In this document: one piece after another, positions 8,487 through 15,551 of the stretch | Layout: each line of letters starts with the position of its first letter | Numbering within the stretch: position 1 is the stretch's first letter | Origin: Agromyces ramosus | GTDB taxonomy: Bacteria; Actinomycetota; Actinomycetes; Actinomycetales; Microbacteriaceae | NCBI RefSeq assembly: GCF_004216665.1 | Contig: NZ_SGWY01000003.1 | Location: forward strand, 744,001-808,000 | Direction of reading: 5' to 3' | DNA: 64,000 nt | Translations under genes and position numbers: made by a program | Notes under the pieces: generated by a model | Told to the model about the DNA's origin: nothing | Databases searched by the model: none | What the model saw: the letters and a program-made list of their open reading frames with translations, nothing else

Positions 8487-9926
8487 TCAGACCACCGAGG
8501 CGAGGAGCTCGGGCTCGGGATCGGAGACCGGGGCATGCGCCAGGGACCGCCAGGCGCGGGCGAGCGCCTGCACCGCGGCATCCGTCGTCTCGGGCGGGTA
8601 GCAGATGGGCAGGCGGAGGAAGCGCTCGAACGCGCCGTCGATGCCGAACCGCGGGCCGGCCGCCACGATCAGGCCCTCGCGTCGAGCGGTGAGGGCGAGC
8701 TGCGAGCTGACCGGCGCGCCGAGTCCGACCCAGGTGACGATGCCGCCGTCGACGTGCGGCACGTCCCACTCGGGCATGCTGCGGGCGAGGAGCTCCTCGA
8801 GGCGGTCGCGGCCGGCGCGGAGCTGCGCGCTGCGGAGCTCGAGGATCTCGTCCATGCGGTCGAGCAGGCGGGTCACGAGCAGCTGCTCGAGGATCGGCGT
8901 GCCGAGGTCGCCCGGCGACCGCACGGCGAGGAGGCGGCGGATGAGCGGGCGCTCGGCGCGGATCCATCCGACGCGCAGGCCGCCCCACACGGTCTTGCCG
9001 ACCGAGCCGATGAGCACGGCCGGGCCGTCGGCCGCCATGGGCGGGAAGTGGCCCTGGCGATCGATCGAGAGCTCGGCGGTGGTCTCGTCGGCGATCACGA
9101 CCGTGCCCTGGCGGGCAGCGGCGTCGAGCACCCGGGCGCGGGCCGATCGGCTCATGGTGCGGCCGGTCGGGTTGTGGAAGTCGGGGATGAGGTACGCCGC
9201 GACCGGGTTCGAGTGCCGGATGGCCTGCACGAGGCCCGCGGTCTCCTCGCGGTCGTCGTCGCCGGCCTCTCGCGGGCCGACGGGCACCGGCACGAGGCGA
9301 GCCCCTGCCGCGCGGAGGGCCTCGTAGGCGTGCGGGTAGATGGGCACCTCGGTGACGGCTCGGTCGCCCCGGCCGATGAGTGCACGGGACAGCAGGGCGA
9401 TCGCGTGCTGGGCGCCGATCGTCACCATGATCTGCTCGGGCGTCGTCGGGAGGCCGCGCGCCGTGTACCGGTCGGCGATGGCCTGCCGCAGGGCGGGCGT
9501 GCCGATCGGGTCGAAGCCGGCATCGGCGAGGTGTGCGGGGAGGTCCTCGACGGCTTGCCTCGCGACCTCGGGCAGCCACGGCAGGGCCGGCGGGGCGGCC
9601 TTGGAGAAGTCGATGTACTCGCTCTCGAGGGGCGCCGGGAGCACCGCAGGGGCTCCGGGCAGCCGGGCGACACTGCCCGAGCCGCGCACGCTGTGCAGGT
9701 TGCCCTGCTCGCGGAGGTGCCGGTAAGCCGCCGTCACCGTGGTGCGGCTCAGGCCGAGCCGCTCGGCGAGGTCGCGCTCGGCCGGCAGGCGGGTCTCCAC
9801 GGCGATGCGCCCGTCGACGATCAGCAGGCGGATGCGCTCGGCGAGCGCCTCGTAGGCACTGCCGGATCCTCGCCAGTCGCCGAGCAGCAGTTCGAGGGAG
9901 CGCGCGCTGAGCGCGAGGTCGGACAT
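8487..9926 (-). CDS. MocR/GntR-type PLP-dependent regulator (YczR-like)
   Basis: The protein has 479 residues. Residues 20-95 are a GntR winged helix (YEALAERIRLLIVDGRI, then LSRTTVTAAYRHLREQG). Residues 105 onward form a class-I aminotransferase-like domain, with NPTGR, an acidic residue in VVIADET, and a PLP-lysine candidate in GSVGKTVWGG. MocR proteins use the aminotransferase-like domain as a ligand sensor. It is divergent from a YczE-family membrane protein 43 bp away, a pairing known in bacilli, which points to a YczR-type regulator of that gene. The spacer holds direct and inverted repeats. ATG at 9926 is the start. Confidence 0.9.
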   Translation of the reverse strand: MSDLALSARSLELLLGDWRGSGSAYEALAERIRLLIVDGRIAVETRLPAERDLAERLGLSRTTVTAAYRHLREQGNLHSVRGSGSVARLPGAPAVLPAPLESEYIDFSKAAPPALPWLPEVARQAVEDLPAHLADAGFDPIGTPALRQAIADRYTARGLPTTPEQIMVTIGAQHAIALLSRALIGRGDRAVTEVPIYPHAYEALRAAGARLVPVPVGPREAGDDDREETAGLVQAIRHSNPVAAYLIPDFHNPTGRTMSRSARARVLDAAARQGTVVIADETTAELSIDRQGHFPPMAADGPAVLIGSVGKTVWGGLRVGWIRAERPLIRRLLAVRSPGDLGTPILEQLLVTRLLDRMDEILELRSAQLRAGRDRLEELLARSMPEWDVPHVDGGIVTWVGLGAPVSSQLALTARREGLIVAAGPRFGIDGAFERFLRLPICYPPETTDAAVQALARAWRSLAHAPVSDPEPELLASVV

Positions 9927-9941
9927 GAGGCCACTTTAGGC

Positions 9942-9984
9942 GGATTGGCTCTTTGCGGGAAGGCCAATCATGGAATTGGATTGG
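9942..9984. promoter_or_regulatory. candidate MocR operator
   Basis: GATTGGC at 9943-9949 is inverted as GCCAATC at 9963-9969. GGATTGG at 9942 recurs in direct orientation at 9978. The sites fill the 43-bp gap between the divergent regulator and YczE genes and run into the start of the latter. MocR proteins characteristically bind paired direct or inverted sites in such spacers. Confidence 0.6.
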
Positions 9985-10707
9985 TTCATGCTTCGTCGCC
10001 CCGCCGACCCCGCCCCCGTGCTCGTCCGCCGATTCGTGCAGCTCTTCGCCGGGCTGTTCCTCTACGGCATCGCCATTGCACTCATCGTGCGCGGCGAACT
10101 CGGTGTCGGTCCGTGGGACGTGCTGACGCAGGGCATCGCAAAGCACACCGGCCTCGGCTTCGGCCTCATCACCGTGCTCATGAGCGGCGTGGTGCTGCTC
10201 CTCTGGATCCCCATCCGCCAGCGCCTCGGCTTCGGCACCGTCATGAACGCGCTGCTCATCGGTCCCTCCGCCGACGTCGGCCTCTGGCTCATCCCCGCGG
10301 GACTCGACCTCTGGGTGCGCATCATCCTGCTCGCCTCGGGCATCGTGGTGCTCGCGGTCGCCACCGGCCTCTACATCGGTGCGCACTTCGGGCCCGGTCC
10401 GCGCGACGGCCTCATGACGGGACTGCACCGGGTCACCGGGTGGAAGATCTGGATCGTGCGCACCGGCATCGAGCTCATCGTGCTCGCGGCCGGCTGGCTG
10501 CTCGGCGGCAACGTCGGCATCGGCACGGTCGCGTTCGCGCTCCTCATCGGCCCGCTGTGCGGGTACACGATCCCGCTTTTCGCGATCCGCCGTTCCGGCC
10601 GGATGCCCCCCGATCGCATGCCCGCCAGGCCCGCCAAGCCTGCTAACCCCGCTGGACCCGCCCGCGGCGAGAACGACACCGCCGCGGCATCCGTCACCAC
10701 CGCCTGA
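9970..10707 (+). CDS. YczE/YyaS-family integral membrane protein
   Basis: The protein has 245 residues with about five or six membrane helices. The family-like segment FLYGIAIALIVRGELGVGPWDVLTQGIAKHTG is followed by a repeat of the same logic (GPGPRDGLMTGLHRVTG), which suggests an internal duplication. The tail after residue 205 is polar and Pro/Ala-rich. ATG at 9970 has GGGAAGG six bases upstream and is preferred over ATG 9988. The transported substrate is unknown. Its divergent MocR partner suggests a link to a PLP-sensed metabolite such as an amine, a vitamin B6 compound or an amino acid (inference). Confidence 0.85.
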   Translation: MELDWFMLRRPADPAPVLVRRFVQLFAGLFLYGIAIALIVRGELGVGPWDVLTQGIAKHTGLGFGLITVLMSGVVLLLWIPIRQRLGFGTVMNALLIGPSADVGLWLIPAGLDLWVRIILLASGIVVLAVATGLYIGAHFGPGPRDGLMTGLHRVTGWKIWIVRTGIELIVLAAGWLLGGNVGIGTVAFALLIGPLCGYTIPLFAIRRSGRMPPDRMPARPAKPANPAGPARGENDTAAASVTTA

Positions 10708-10722
10708 CCCGACCCTCGCACT

Positions 10723-10784
10723 GGAATCCCGTTGACGCGGTGGAATCCGCGAGTCCGGGGATTCCATCGCGCCGACGGGATTCC
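10723..10784. terminator. 26-bp imperfect inverted repeat
   Basis: Positions 10723-10748 are inverted at 10759-10784, with three non-Watson-Crick positions and a 10-nt loop. The arms begin GGAATCCCGT and end ACGGGATTCC. It lies just after the YczE stop in a convergent gap, consistent with a terminator or a decayed repeat element. Confidence 0.5.
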
Positions 10785-10807
10785 GGCGAAGCCGTGGGAA
10801 CGGCGCG

Positions 10808-10841
10808 ATCGCCCCCGAGGCCGGGACACCTCGGGGGCGAT
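10808..10841. terminator. perfect 13-bp hairpin terminator
   Basis: ATCGCCCCCGAGG and CCTCGGGGGCGAT are separated by an 8-nt loop. It sits 19 bp beyond the MerR-type gene stop and 100 bp beyond the YczE stop, serving both convergent genes. Confidence 0.75.
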
Positions 10842-10859
10842 GCGCGATGCGCCTACCCG

Positions 10860-11618
10860 CTACAGGTTGCGCTCGGCGTAGACGGTCATCGCGTCCCGCA
10901 CGAACTCGGCGCCGGCCTGGCCGCCGTAGTTCGCGCCGAAGCGCTCGTCGGCCACGTACATCTCGGCGAGGCCGAGGAAGTACTCCTTCGAGGGACCCTC
11001 CGCGCCGCCCCCCGGCGTGCCCGGGATGCCGCGCAGCCACTCGAAGTGGCGCCGGGCGAGGGCCTGCGCCTCGTCGCCGGCGGGGTCGATGCCCCGTTCG
11101 TGCGCCGAGATCCAGTCGCTGCCGAGCCCGGCCGCGCGTTCCTGCCACGCGGCCCTCTCCTCGGCGCTCATCGAGCGCCACCACGCGTCGCTCCTCGCAT
11201 ACGCGTCCTTGCCCCAGCGCTCCTCGACCTCCTCCTTGTACCGGGTGTGGTCGAAGCCGTCGAACATCTGCTCTGCCATGAGTCGTTCACCTCCTTCCAA
11301 TGCTCCGATGGTGCGTTCGACCGACGCGATCTGCCGCGCCAGCCGGTCCTGCTCCCTGCGCAGCCACTCGAGGTGGCCGCGCAGGGCGTGCGGTGCGCTC
11401 GACTCCCGCTCGAGGATCTCCGCGATCACGGGCAGCCCGAGTCCGAGGTCGCGCAGCAGCATGATGCGCTGCAGCCGAACGAGCGCGTCGTCGTCGTAGT
11501 ACCGGTACCCGTTGCCGCCGAGGCGGGTCGGCGGGAGCAGCCCGATGTCGTCGTAGTGACGGAGGGTGCGGCTCGTGGTGCCCGCGAGCTTCGCAATCTC
11601 CTGGATCGACCAGTCCAT
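10860..11618 (-). CDS. MerR-family regulator with TipAS domain
   Basis: The protein has 252 residues. Residues 1-70 are a MerR helix-turn-helix (SIQEIAKLAGTTSRTLRHYDDIGLLPPTRLGGNGYRYY). A dimerisation coiled coil spans about 75-115. A TipAS-type drug-binding helical domain follows, with FDHTRYKEEVEERWGKDAY, WWRSMSAEE and EWLRGIPG. TipAS proteins bind thiopeptide-like and other ligands and activate transcription. The start ATG at 11618 has GAGGAGG just upstream; longer in-frame extensions are antisense to the DUF4097 gene. A perfect dyad at 11672-11686 is a likely autoregulatory operator. Confidence 0.92.
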   Translation of the reverse strand: MDWSIQEIAKLAGTTSRTLRHYDDIGLLPPTRLGGNGYRYYDDDALVRLQRIMLLRDLGLGLPVIAEILERESSAPHALRGHLEWLRREQDRLARQIASVERTIGALEGGERLMAEQMFDGFDHTRYKEEVEERWGKDAYARSDAWWRSMSAEERAAWQERAAGLGSDWISAHERGIDPAGDEAQALARRHFEWLRGIPGTPGGGAEGPSKEYFLGLAEMYVADERFGANYGGQAGAEFVRDAMTVYAERNL

Positions 11619-11671
11619 GCCTCCTCCTCTCGTGACCCGGGGCGATTCCCCGCTGGATGCCACGGTAGAGG

Positions 11672-11686
11672 TTGACGCTGCGTCAA
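11672..11686. promoter_or_regulatory. dyad TTGAC-N5-GTCAA, MerR-type operator candidate
   Basis: TTGACGCTGCGTCAA lies 54 bp upstream of the MerR start. MerR proteins bind such dyads inside their own promoter spacers, and TTGACG on the minus strand could double as a -35 box. Confidence 0.55.
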
Positions 11687-11731
11687 TGTCAAGCGGCCAC
11701 CTCCGACCGCCGCTTGCGACATCCGCAAACG

Positions 11732-11770
11732 CGATATATCGTGTTGTGAGGCAAGACGCGATATATCGCG
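11732..11770. promoter_or_regulatory. two CGATATATCG palindromes, PadR operator candidate
   Basis: CGATATATCG at 11732-11741 and CGCGATATATCGCG at 11757-11770 have centres 27 bp apart. They are the only AT-rich palindromes nearby and contain TATATC, which could serve as a -10 box. They lie 60 bp upstream of the DUF4097-PadR operon, so autorepression by that PadR protein is likely. Confidence 0.65.
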
Positions 11771-11829
11771 AAATGATCGGCACAGACCGGCGGATGCCAC
11801 GCACGACGCCCGCGAGAAGGAGAACCACC

Positions 11830-12702
11830 ATGGCCATCGAGAAGTGGGTCATCACCCCCGGCGAGTCCCGGGTCATCGACCTCGAGCTCGTGCGCAAGCT
11901 GAAGGTCAGCCTGATCGGCGGCAAGGTCGACGTGATCGCCCACGACGAGCCCGGCGCGCGCATCGAGATCTCCGGCGTCACCGGCAAGGACCTCATGGTC
12001 TCGATCGACGGCGACGTCCTCGAGATCGACCACCCGCAGCTCCGCTGGGACAACTTCATCGACGCGTTCAAGGGCTTCGTCGGCAGCGCCAAGGCCGAGG
12101 TGTCGATCCTCGCCCCGCGCCACGTCGCGATGAAGCTCGGCGTCGTCTCGGGCGCCGCACTGGTGTCGGGCTTCACGACCGACGCGAGGTTCAACACGGT
12201 CTCGGGCGACGTGGTGATCGACAACCACGAGGGCGACATCGAGCTCTCGAGCGTCTCGGGCGAGATCTCGGCGGGCAACCACACCGGCCGCATCACGGCG
12301 CACTCGGTGTCGGGCGACATCGTGGCGACGGGCGACATCGTGTCGTTCAACGCCGACACGGTGTCCGGCAGCATGATCGTCGACGCGTACGGCACCCCCG
12401 ACCGCGTGGACACCAACACCGTCTCGGGCGACCTCACGGTGCGCTTCGAGCCGGGCTCGGGCGCCCGCTACCGCATCAACACGGTCGGCGGCACGGTGCT
12501 GCTCGACGACATGACCATCAGGGGCATGCTCGGCAAGGGGTTCGAGCGCGTGGTCGGAGAACTCGCCGGCCGCTGGCTCGAGCTCGGCGCCAACAGCGTC
12601 TCGGGCAGCATCTCGATCATGCGTCGCGAGGCGCCGGCGAACGCGGGCACGGCGGATGCCGCGGCGGGCACGAGCGCAGGCGATGGCGAGGCCTCGGCAT
12701 GA
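11830..12702 (+). CDS. DUF4097-family beta-strand repeat protein
   Basis: The protein has 290 residues. It has no signal peptide or membrane helix, so it is probably cytoplasmic or peripheral. The core repeats a VSGDV-type motif every 18-22 residues (NTVSGDVVID, SSVSGEISAG, HSVSGDIVAT, DTVSGSMIVD, NTVSGDLTVR). This fits the parallel beta-helix-like architecture of DUF4097/DUF4098 (toastrack) proteins, often linked to cell-envelope stress. AAGGAG sits 7 bases before ATG 11830. Its stop overlaps the next gene's start (ATGA), so it is translationally coupled to the PadR regulator. Molecular function is unknown. Confidence 0.85.
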   Translation: MAIEKWVITPGESRVIDLELVRKLKVSLIGGKVDVIAHDEPGARIEISGVTGKDLMVSIDGDVLEIDHPQLRWDNFIDAFKGFVGSAKAEVSILAPRHVAMKLGVVSGAALVSGFTTDARFNTVSGDVVIDNHEGDIELSSVSGEISAGNHTGRITAHSVSGDIVATGDIVSFNADTVSGSMIVDAYGTPDRVDTNTVSGDLTVRFEPGSGARYRINTVGGTVLLDDMTIRGMLGKGFERVVGELAGRWLELGANSVSGSISIMRREAPANAGTADAAAGTSAGDGEASA

Positions 12703-13340
12703 CCCCGCCCGTCTTCGCGCACGGCAACCTGCGTCTCTACCTGCTCGCGCTGCTCCAGGAGCGGCCGCGCCACGGCTACGAGCTCATCCAGGCGCTCGCC
12801 GAACGGTTCGGCGGCACCTACAGCCCGAGCGCGGGCACGATCTATCCGCGCCTCTCGAAGCTCGAGGAGGAGGGCCTGGTCTCGAAATCGACCGACGGGC
12901 GCAAGACCGTCTACGAGATCACGGCTGCCGGCAGCGCCGAGCTCGACTCCCGGCGTCACGAGCTCGATGCCATCGAGGACGACCTGACCGACTCCGTGCG
13001 GCGCCTCGCCGACGGCGTGCGCGCCGAGGTGAACGACGCCATGCGCTCGCTCCGCGCCGAGCTCGCGAGCGCCGCGCGCGAGGCGAAGCGCGCTGCGACG
13101 AGCGCGTCGGCGAGCGGTGGCGGCGCCGCGTCGGGCGGGTCCACCAACCCGCACGTCGAGTCCAGCCGAGCGGTGCACGAGGCCGACATCGTGCTCAACG
13201 AGTTCCGGCAGCAGCTGCGCACCGACCTGCGCACGCACGCGCACCGCGGGCTCGTGAACTCCGAGTCGGTGTCGGTCCTGAAGGCGCGGCTCGCCCAGGT
13301 GCGCGCCGACGTGCTCGCCACGCTCGCCGCGAGCGAGTAG
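12699..13340 (+). CDS. PadR-family transcriptional regulator
   Basis: The protein has 213 residues. Residues 8-95 are a PadR winged helix (LYLLALLQERPRHGYELIQALAERFGGTYSPSAGTIYPRLSKLEEEGLV). A long C-terminal helical region with an Ala/Ser/Gly-rich linker at about residues 125-150 follows. The start ATG overlaps the DUF4097 stop by four bases. It probably represses its own operon through the paired CGATATATCG sites at 11732-11770. Confidence 0.92.
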   Translation: MTPPVFAHGNLRLYLLALLQERPRHGYELIQALAERFGGTYSPSAGTIYPRLSKLEEEGLVSKSTDGRKTVYEITAAGSAELDSRRHELDAIEDDLTDSVRRLADGVRAEVNDAMRSLRAELASAAREAKRAATSASASGGGAASGGSTNPHVESSRAVHEADIVLNEFRQQLRTDLRTHAHRGLVNSESVSVLKARLAQVRADVLATLAASE

Positions 13341-13407
13341 GCCTCGAGCCCACCCTCGACGCCCCCGCCATGGCCCGGGCGTCGGGGGTGGGTGGTTCGA
13401 TGGCCTC

Positions 13408-13920
13408 ATGACCGACGTCGAACTCCACCCGTGGTCCCGATCCGACCTCGACCTGCTGCGCCGGGCCAACACGCCCGAGCTGATGGACCAGCTCGGCGGC
13501 GTCGAGACCGATGAGCAGGTGATCGCTCGACACGAGCGCTACCTGCGCCTGCACGCCGACGGCACCGGGCAGCAGTTCCGCATCACGATCCCGGGTCACC
13601 CCGAGGGCGTCGGCATCGTCGGCTACTGGCAGCACGACGTCGACGGCGAGCCCGCGCTCGAGGCCGGCTGGTCGGTCGAGGCGGAGTATCGCGGCCGTGG
13701 CATCGCGCCCGCGGCGGTGCTCGCCATGCTCGACCAGGCGCGGGCCGCCGGCGAGACACTGCCAGTGCACGCCTACCCGCGCGTCGACAACCCCGCCTCG
13801 AACGCGGTGTGCCGCAAGGCCGGCTTCACGCTGCTGCGCGAAGCCGACTTCGAGGTCACGCCCGGCAACACGCTGCACACGAACGACTGGGTCGTCGAGC
13901 TCGCGCCCGCCACGGCGTAG
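13408..13920 (+). CDS. GNAT-family N-acetyltransferase
   Basis: The protein has 170 residues. The acetyl-CoA pyrophosphate loop is visible as SVEAEYRGRGIAPAAVLAMLDQA at about residues 89-111, followed by the NPASNAVCRKAGF motif that closes RimJ/RimL-like GNAT folds. The acceptor substrate is unknown; protein N-termini, small amines and antibiotics are all possible. The -10 box of the next gene overlaps its stop codon. Confidence 0.9.
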   Translation: MTDVELHPWSRSDLDLLRRANTPELMDQLGGVETDEQVIARHERYLRLHADGTGQQFRITIPGHPEGVGIVGYWQHDVDGEPALEAGWSVEAEYRGRGIAPAAVLAMLDQARAAGETLPVHAYPRVDNPASNAVCRKAGFTLLREADFEVTPGNTLHTNDWVVELAPATA

Positions 13921-13923
13921 CCT
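13918..13923 (+). promoter_or_regulatory. -10 box TAGCCT, leaderless start at 13930
   Basis: TAGCCT ends 6 nt before the GTG of the first crcB gene and overlaps the upstream TAG stop. Transcription would start at the start codon itself. Confidence 0.6.
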
Positions 13924-13929
13924 CGAGGG

Positions 13930-14349
13930 GTGCACGCCTACCTCGCCGTCGCGCTCGGCGGCCTCGTGGGCACCGGGCTCCGCCTCGCGTGCGACCTCGC
14001 ATTCCCCCACGCCGATGGCGAGCTGCCCGTCGAGACCCTCGTCGTCAACCTCGTCGGCGCGTTCGCGCTCGGCTGGCTCGTCGGCGGCTTCTGGACCCGT
14101 CCGACCACGCCGATGTGGCTGAAGGCCGGCCTCGGCTCGGGCCTGATCGGATCGTTCACGACGCTGTCCGCCGTGATGGCCTCGCTCCTCGCGCTCGCCC
14201 GCGTGGGGGAGCCGTGGCTCGGCGCGCTCTACCTCCTCGTCTCGGTGGCCGGCGGCCTCGGCCTCGCGGCGGCCGGCCTGCGCATCGGCTCGCTGCTCGC
14301 GCATCGGCCGATGCCGACCGAGATCACGGATGCCGGGGAGACGCTGTGA
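13930..14349 (+). CDS. crcB: CrcB/Fluc fluoride channel subunit 1
   Basis: The protein has 139 residues and four membrane helices. Family features are GGLVGTGLRLACD near the N-terminus, the membrane Asn in TLVVNLVGAFALG, and GSGLIGSFTTLSAVM. Fluc channels export F- as antiparallel dimers. Here two homologous genes overlap by four bases, so the channel is probably a heterodimer of opposite topologies. GTG at 13930 follows a -10 box by six bases; there is no room for a fluoride riboswitch. Confidence 0.92.
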   Translation: MHAYLAVALGGLVGTGLRLACDLAFPHADGELPVETLVVNLVGAFALGWLVGGFWTRPTTPMWLKAGLGSGLIGSFTTLSAVMASLLALARVGEPWLGALYLLVSVAGGLGLAAAGLRIGSLLAHRPMPTEITDAGETL

Positions 14350-14726
14350 CCGGCACGCTCACTCCCCTCGTCGTGGTCGCCGTGCTCGTGGCGGGCGCGG
14401 TCGGCGCGGTGCTCCGCTACGCGCTCTCGCGGGCGCTCCCGGTGCGGCCCGGACACCTGCCCGGCGGCATCCTCATCGTGAACGTCGTGGGGTCGGGCGT
14501 CGCCGGCGCCCTGATCGGCCTCGCCGAGCGGGCCGCGCTCGACGGCGACCTGCGCCTCATCCTCGTGACGGGCTTCTGCGGCGGGCTCACCACCTTCAGC
14601 ACGTGGACCGTGGAGACGATCGAGCTCCTCGACGGCGGCCGATGGCGCGCCGCGATCCTCAACGTCGTCGTGACCCTCGCGCTCGGCGTCGCCGCGGCCG
14701 CGGCCGCCTACCTGCTCGCGCGCTGA
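14346..14726 (+). CDS. crcB: CrcB/Fluc fluoride channel subunit 2
   Basis: The protein has 126 residues and four membrane helices. It has GAVGAVLRYALSRALP, GGILIVNVVGSGVAG and the well-conserved GFCGGLTTFSTWTVE. This copy is closer to the family consensus than its partner. The GTG start overlaps the partner's TGA (GTGA), which favours equal synthesis of both halves of an antiparallel F- channel. Confidence 0.93.
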   Translation: MTGTLTPLVVVAVLVAGAVGAVLRYALSRALPVRPGHLPGGILIVNVVGSGVAGALIGLAERAALDGDLRLILVTGFCGGLTTFSTWTVETIELLDGGRWRAAILNVVVTLALGVAAAAAAYLLAR

Positions 14727-14807
14727 CCCGGCACGTGCGCCGGCCGACGCCCCGCAGCATCCGGTCGACCGACAGGAGACCACTCGACAGGTAACCATTG
14801 GGTTGCC

Positions 14808-14813
14808 TATCAT
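14808..14813 (+). promoter_or_regulatory. -10 box TATCAT, leaderless start at 14820
   Basis: TATCAT lies exactly 6 nt before GTG 14820. The partial dyad GGTAACC/GGTTGCC just upstream (about 14790-14807) could bind the ArsR-type product for autoregulation. Confidence 0.55.
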
Positions 14814-14819
14814 GGGACC

Positions 14820-15119
14820 GTGGACGCGGTGTTCAAGGCCATCTCCGACCCGACGAGGCGCGTGCTCGTCGAGGAGCTGGCCGAGCGCGACGGGCAGACG
14901 CTGTTCGAACTGTGCGTGCGCCTCATCTCCCGACACGGCCTCGACGTCTCCCGGCAGGCGGTCGCGAAGCACCTCGACGTGCTCGAGGCCGCCGGACTCG
15001 TGCACGTGCGACGCGAGGGGCGCTATCGCCTCCACACCCTCGACCGCGCACCCCTCCGTGCGGCGTGGGACGAGTGGTTCCGACCGCTCGTGCAACCGGA
15101 CGATCCGATCAAGGAGTGA
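14820..15119 (+). CDS. ArsR-family (SdpR-like) transcriptional regulator
   Basis: The protein has 99 residues. It opens with VFKAISDPTRRVLVEELAERDGQTLFEL and has the winged-helix recognition segment VSRQAVAKHLDVLEAAGLVHVRREGR, the hallmark of non-metal ArsR proteins. No cysteine metal site is seen. It is two bases from the downstream VOC gene, whose ribosome site AAGGAG lies in its last codons, so the two form an operon. The likely role is autorepression of the pair. Confidence 0.9.
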   Translation: MDAVFKAISDPTRRVLVEELAERDGQTLFELCVRLISRHGLDVSRQAVAKHLDVLEAAGLVHVRREGRYRLHTLDRAPLRAAWDEWFRPLVQPDDPIKE

Positions 15120-15121
15120 CC

Positions 15122-15514
15122 ATGCGCATCAATCTCGCCAGCGTCTTCGTCGACGACCAGGTCAAGGCGCTCGCCTTCTACACCGAGGTGCTCGGCTTCG
15201 AGAAGAAGACCGACCTGCCGGCAGGCGAGGCCAGGTGGCTCACCGTGGTCTCGCCCGAGGACCCCGACGGCGTCGAGCTCGTGCTCGAGCCCGACGGGCA
15301 TCCCGCCGTGGGGCCGTTCAAGCGGGCGCTCGTGGCCGACGGCATCCCGTACACCTCGTTCGCGGTGTCCGACGTCGCGGCAGAACACGCCCGCCTCGCC
15401 GCCGCGGGCGTCGCGTTCACCCAACCGCCGACCGCGATGGGACCGGTCACGACGGCGGTCTTCGACGACACCTGCGGCAACCTGATCCAGATCGCGAGCC
15501 TGCCCACCGACTGA
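15122..15514 (+). CDS. VOC-family (glyoxalase/bleomycin-resistance-like) protein
   Basis: The protein has 130 residues. It shows two beta-alpha-beta-beta-beta modules, beginning INLASVFVDDQVKALAFYTEVLGF and ending TTAVFDDTCGNLIQI. Glu in the last strand is replaced by Leu-Ile-Gln, so enzymatic metal binding is uncertain. It is co-transcribed with the ArsR-type regulator, a common pairing. The substrate is unknown. Confidence 0.88.
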   Translation: MRINLASVFVDDQVKALAFYTEVLGFEKKTDLPAGEARWLTVVSPEDPDGVELVLEPDGHPAVGPFKRALVADGIPYTSFAVSDVAAEHARLAAAGVAFTQPPTAMGPVTTAVFDDTCGNLIQIASLPTD

Positions 15515-15515
15515 C

Positions 15516-15543
15516 TTGACTTGCGCCCCGGCGGGTGTAGTGT
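15516..15543 (+). promoter_or_regulatory. promoter with TTGACT and TAGTGT, 16-bp spacer
   Basis: This is one of the few promoters in the window with both boxes recognisable: -35 TTGACT at 15516-15521 and -10 TAGTGT at 15538-15543. The -10 ends 8 nt before GTG 15552, which predicts a leaderless or nearly leaderless mRNA. Confidence 0.65.
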
Positions 15544-15551
15544 CGTCCGCC

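Noticed and set aside
10723-10784. Insertion-sequence end or MITE
   Set aside because: No target-site duplication and no transposase; only one copy seen in the window, so treated as a terminator-like inverted repeat.
8125-11184. Long minus-strand frame of over 1000 codons across the MocR and YczE genes
   Set aside because: Its translation is low-complexity His/Arg/Pro and runs in a different frame over two convincing genes.
13900-13929. Fluoride riboswitch upstream of crcB
   Set aside because: The -10 box ends 6 nt before the GTG and the upstream gene stops 9 nt away, so there is no room for a leader.
15515-15551. c-di-AMP (ydaO) riboswitch for the KimA-like gene
   Set aside because: Only 37 bp separate the genes and they are filled by a promoter.
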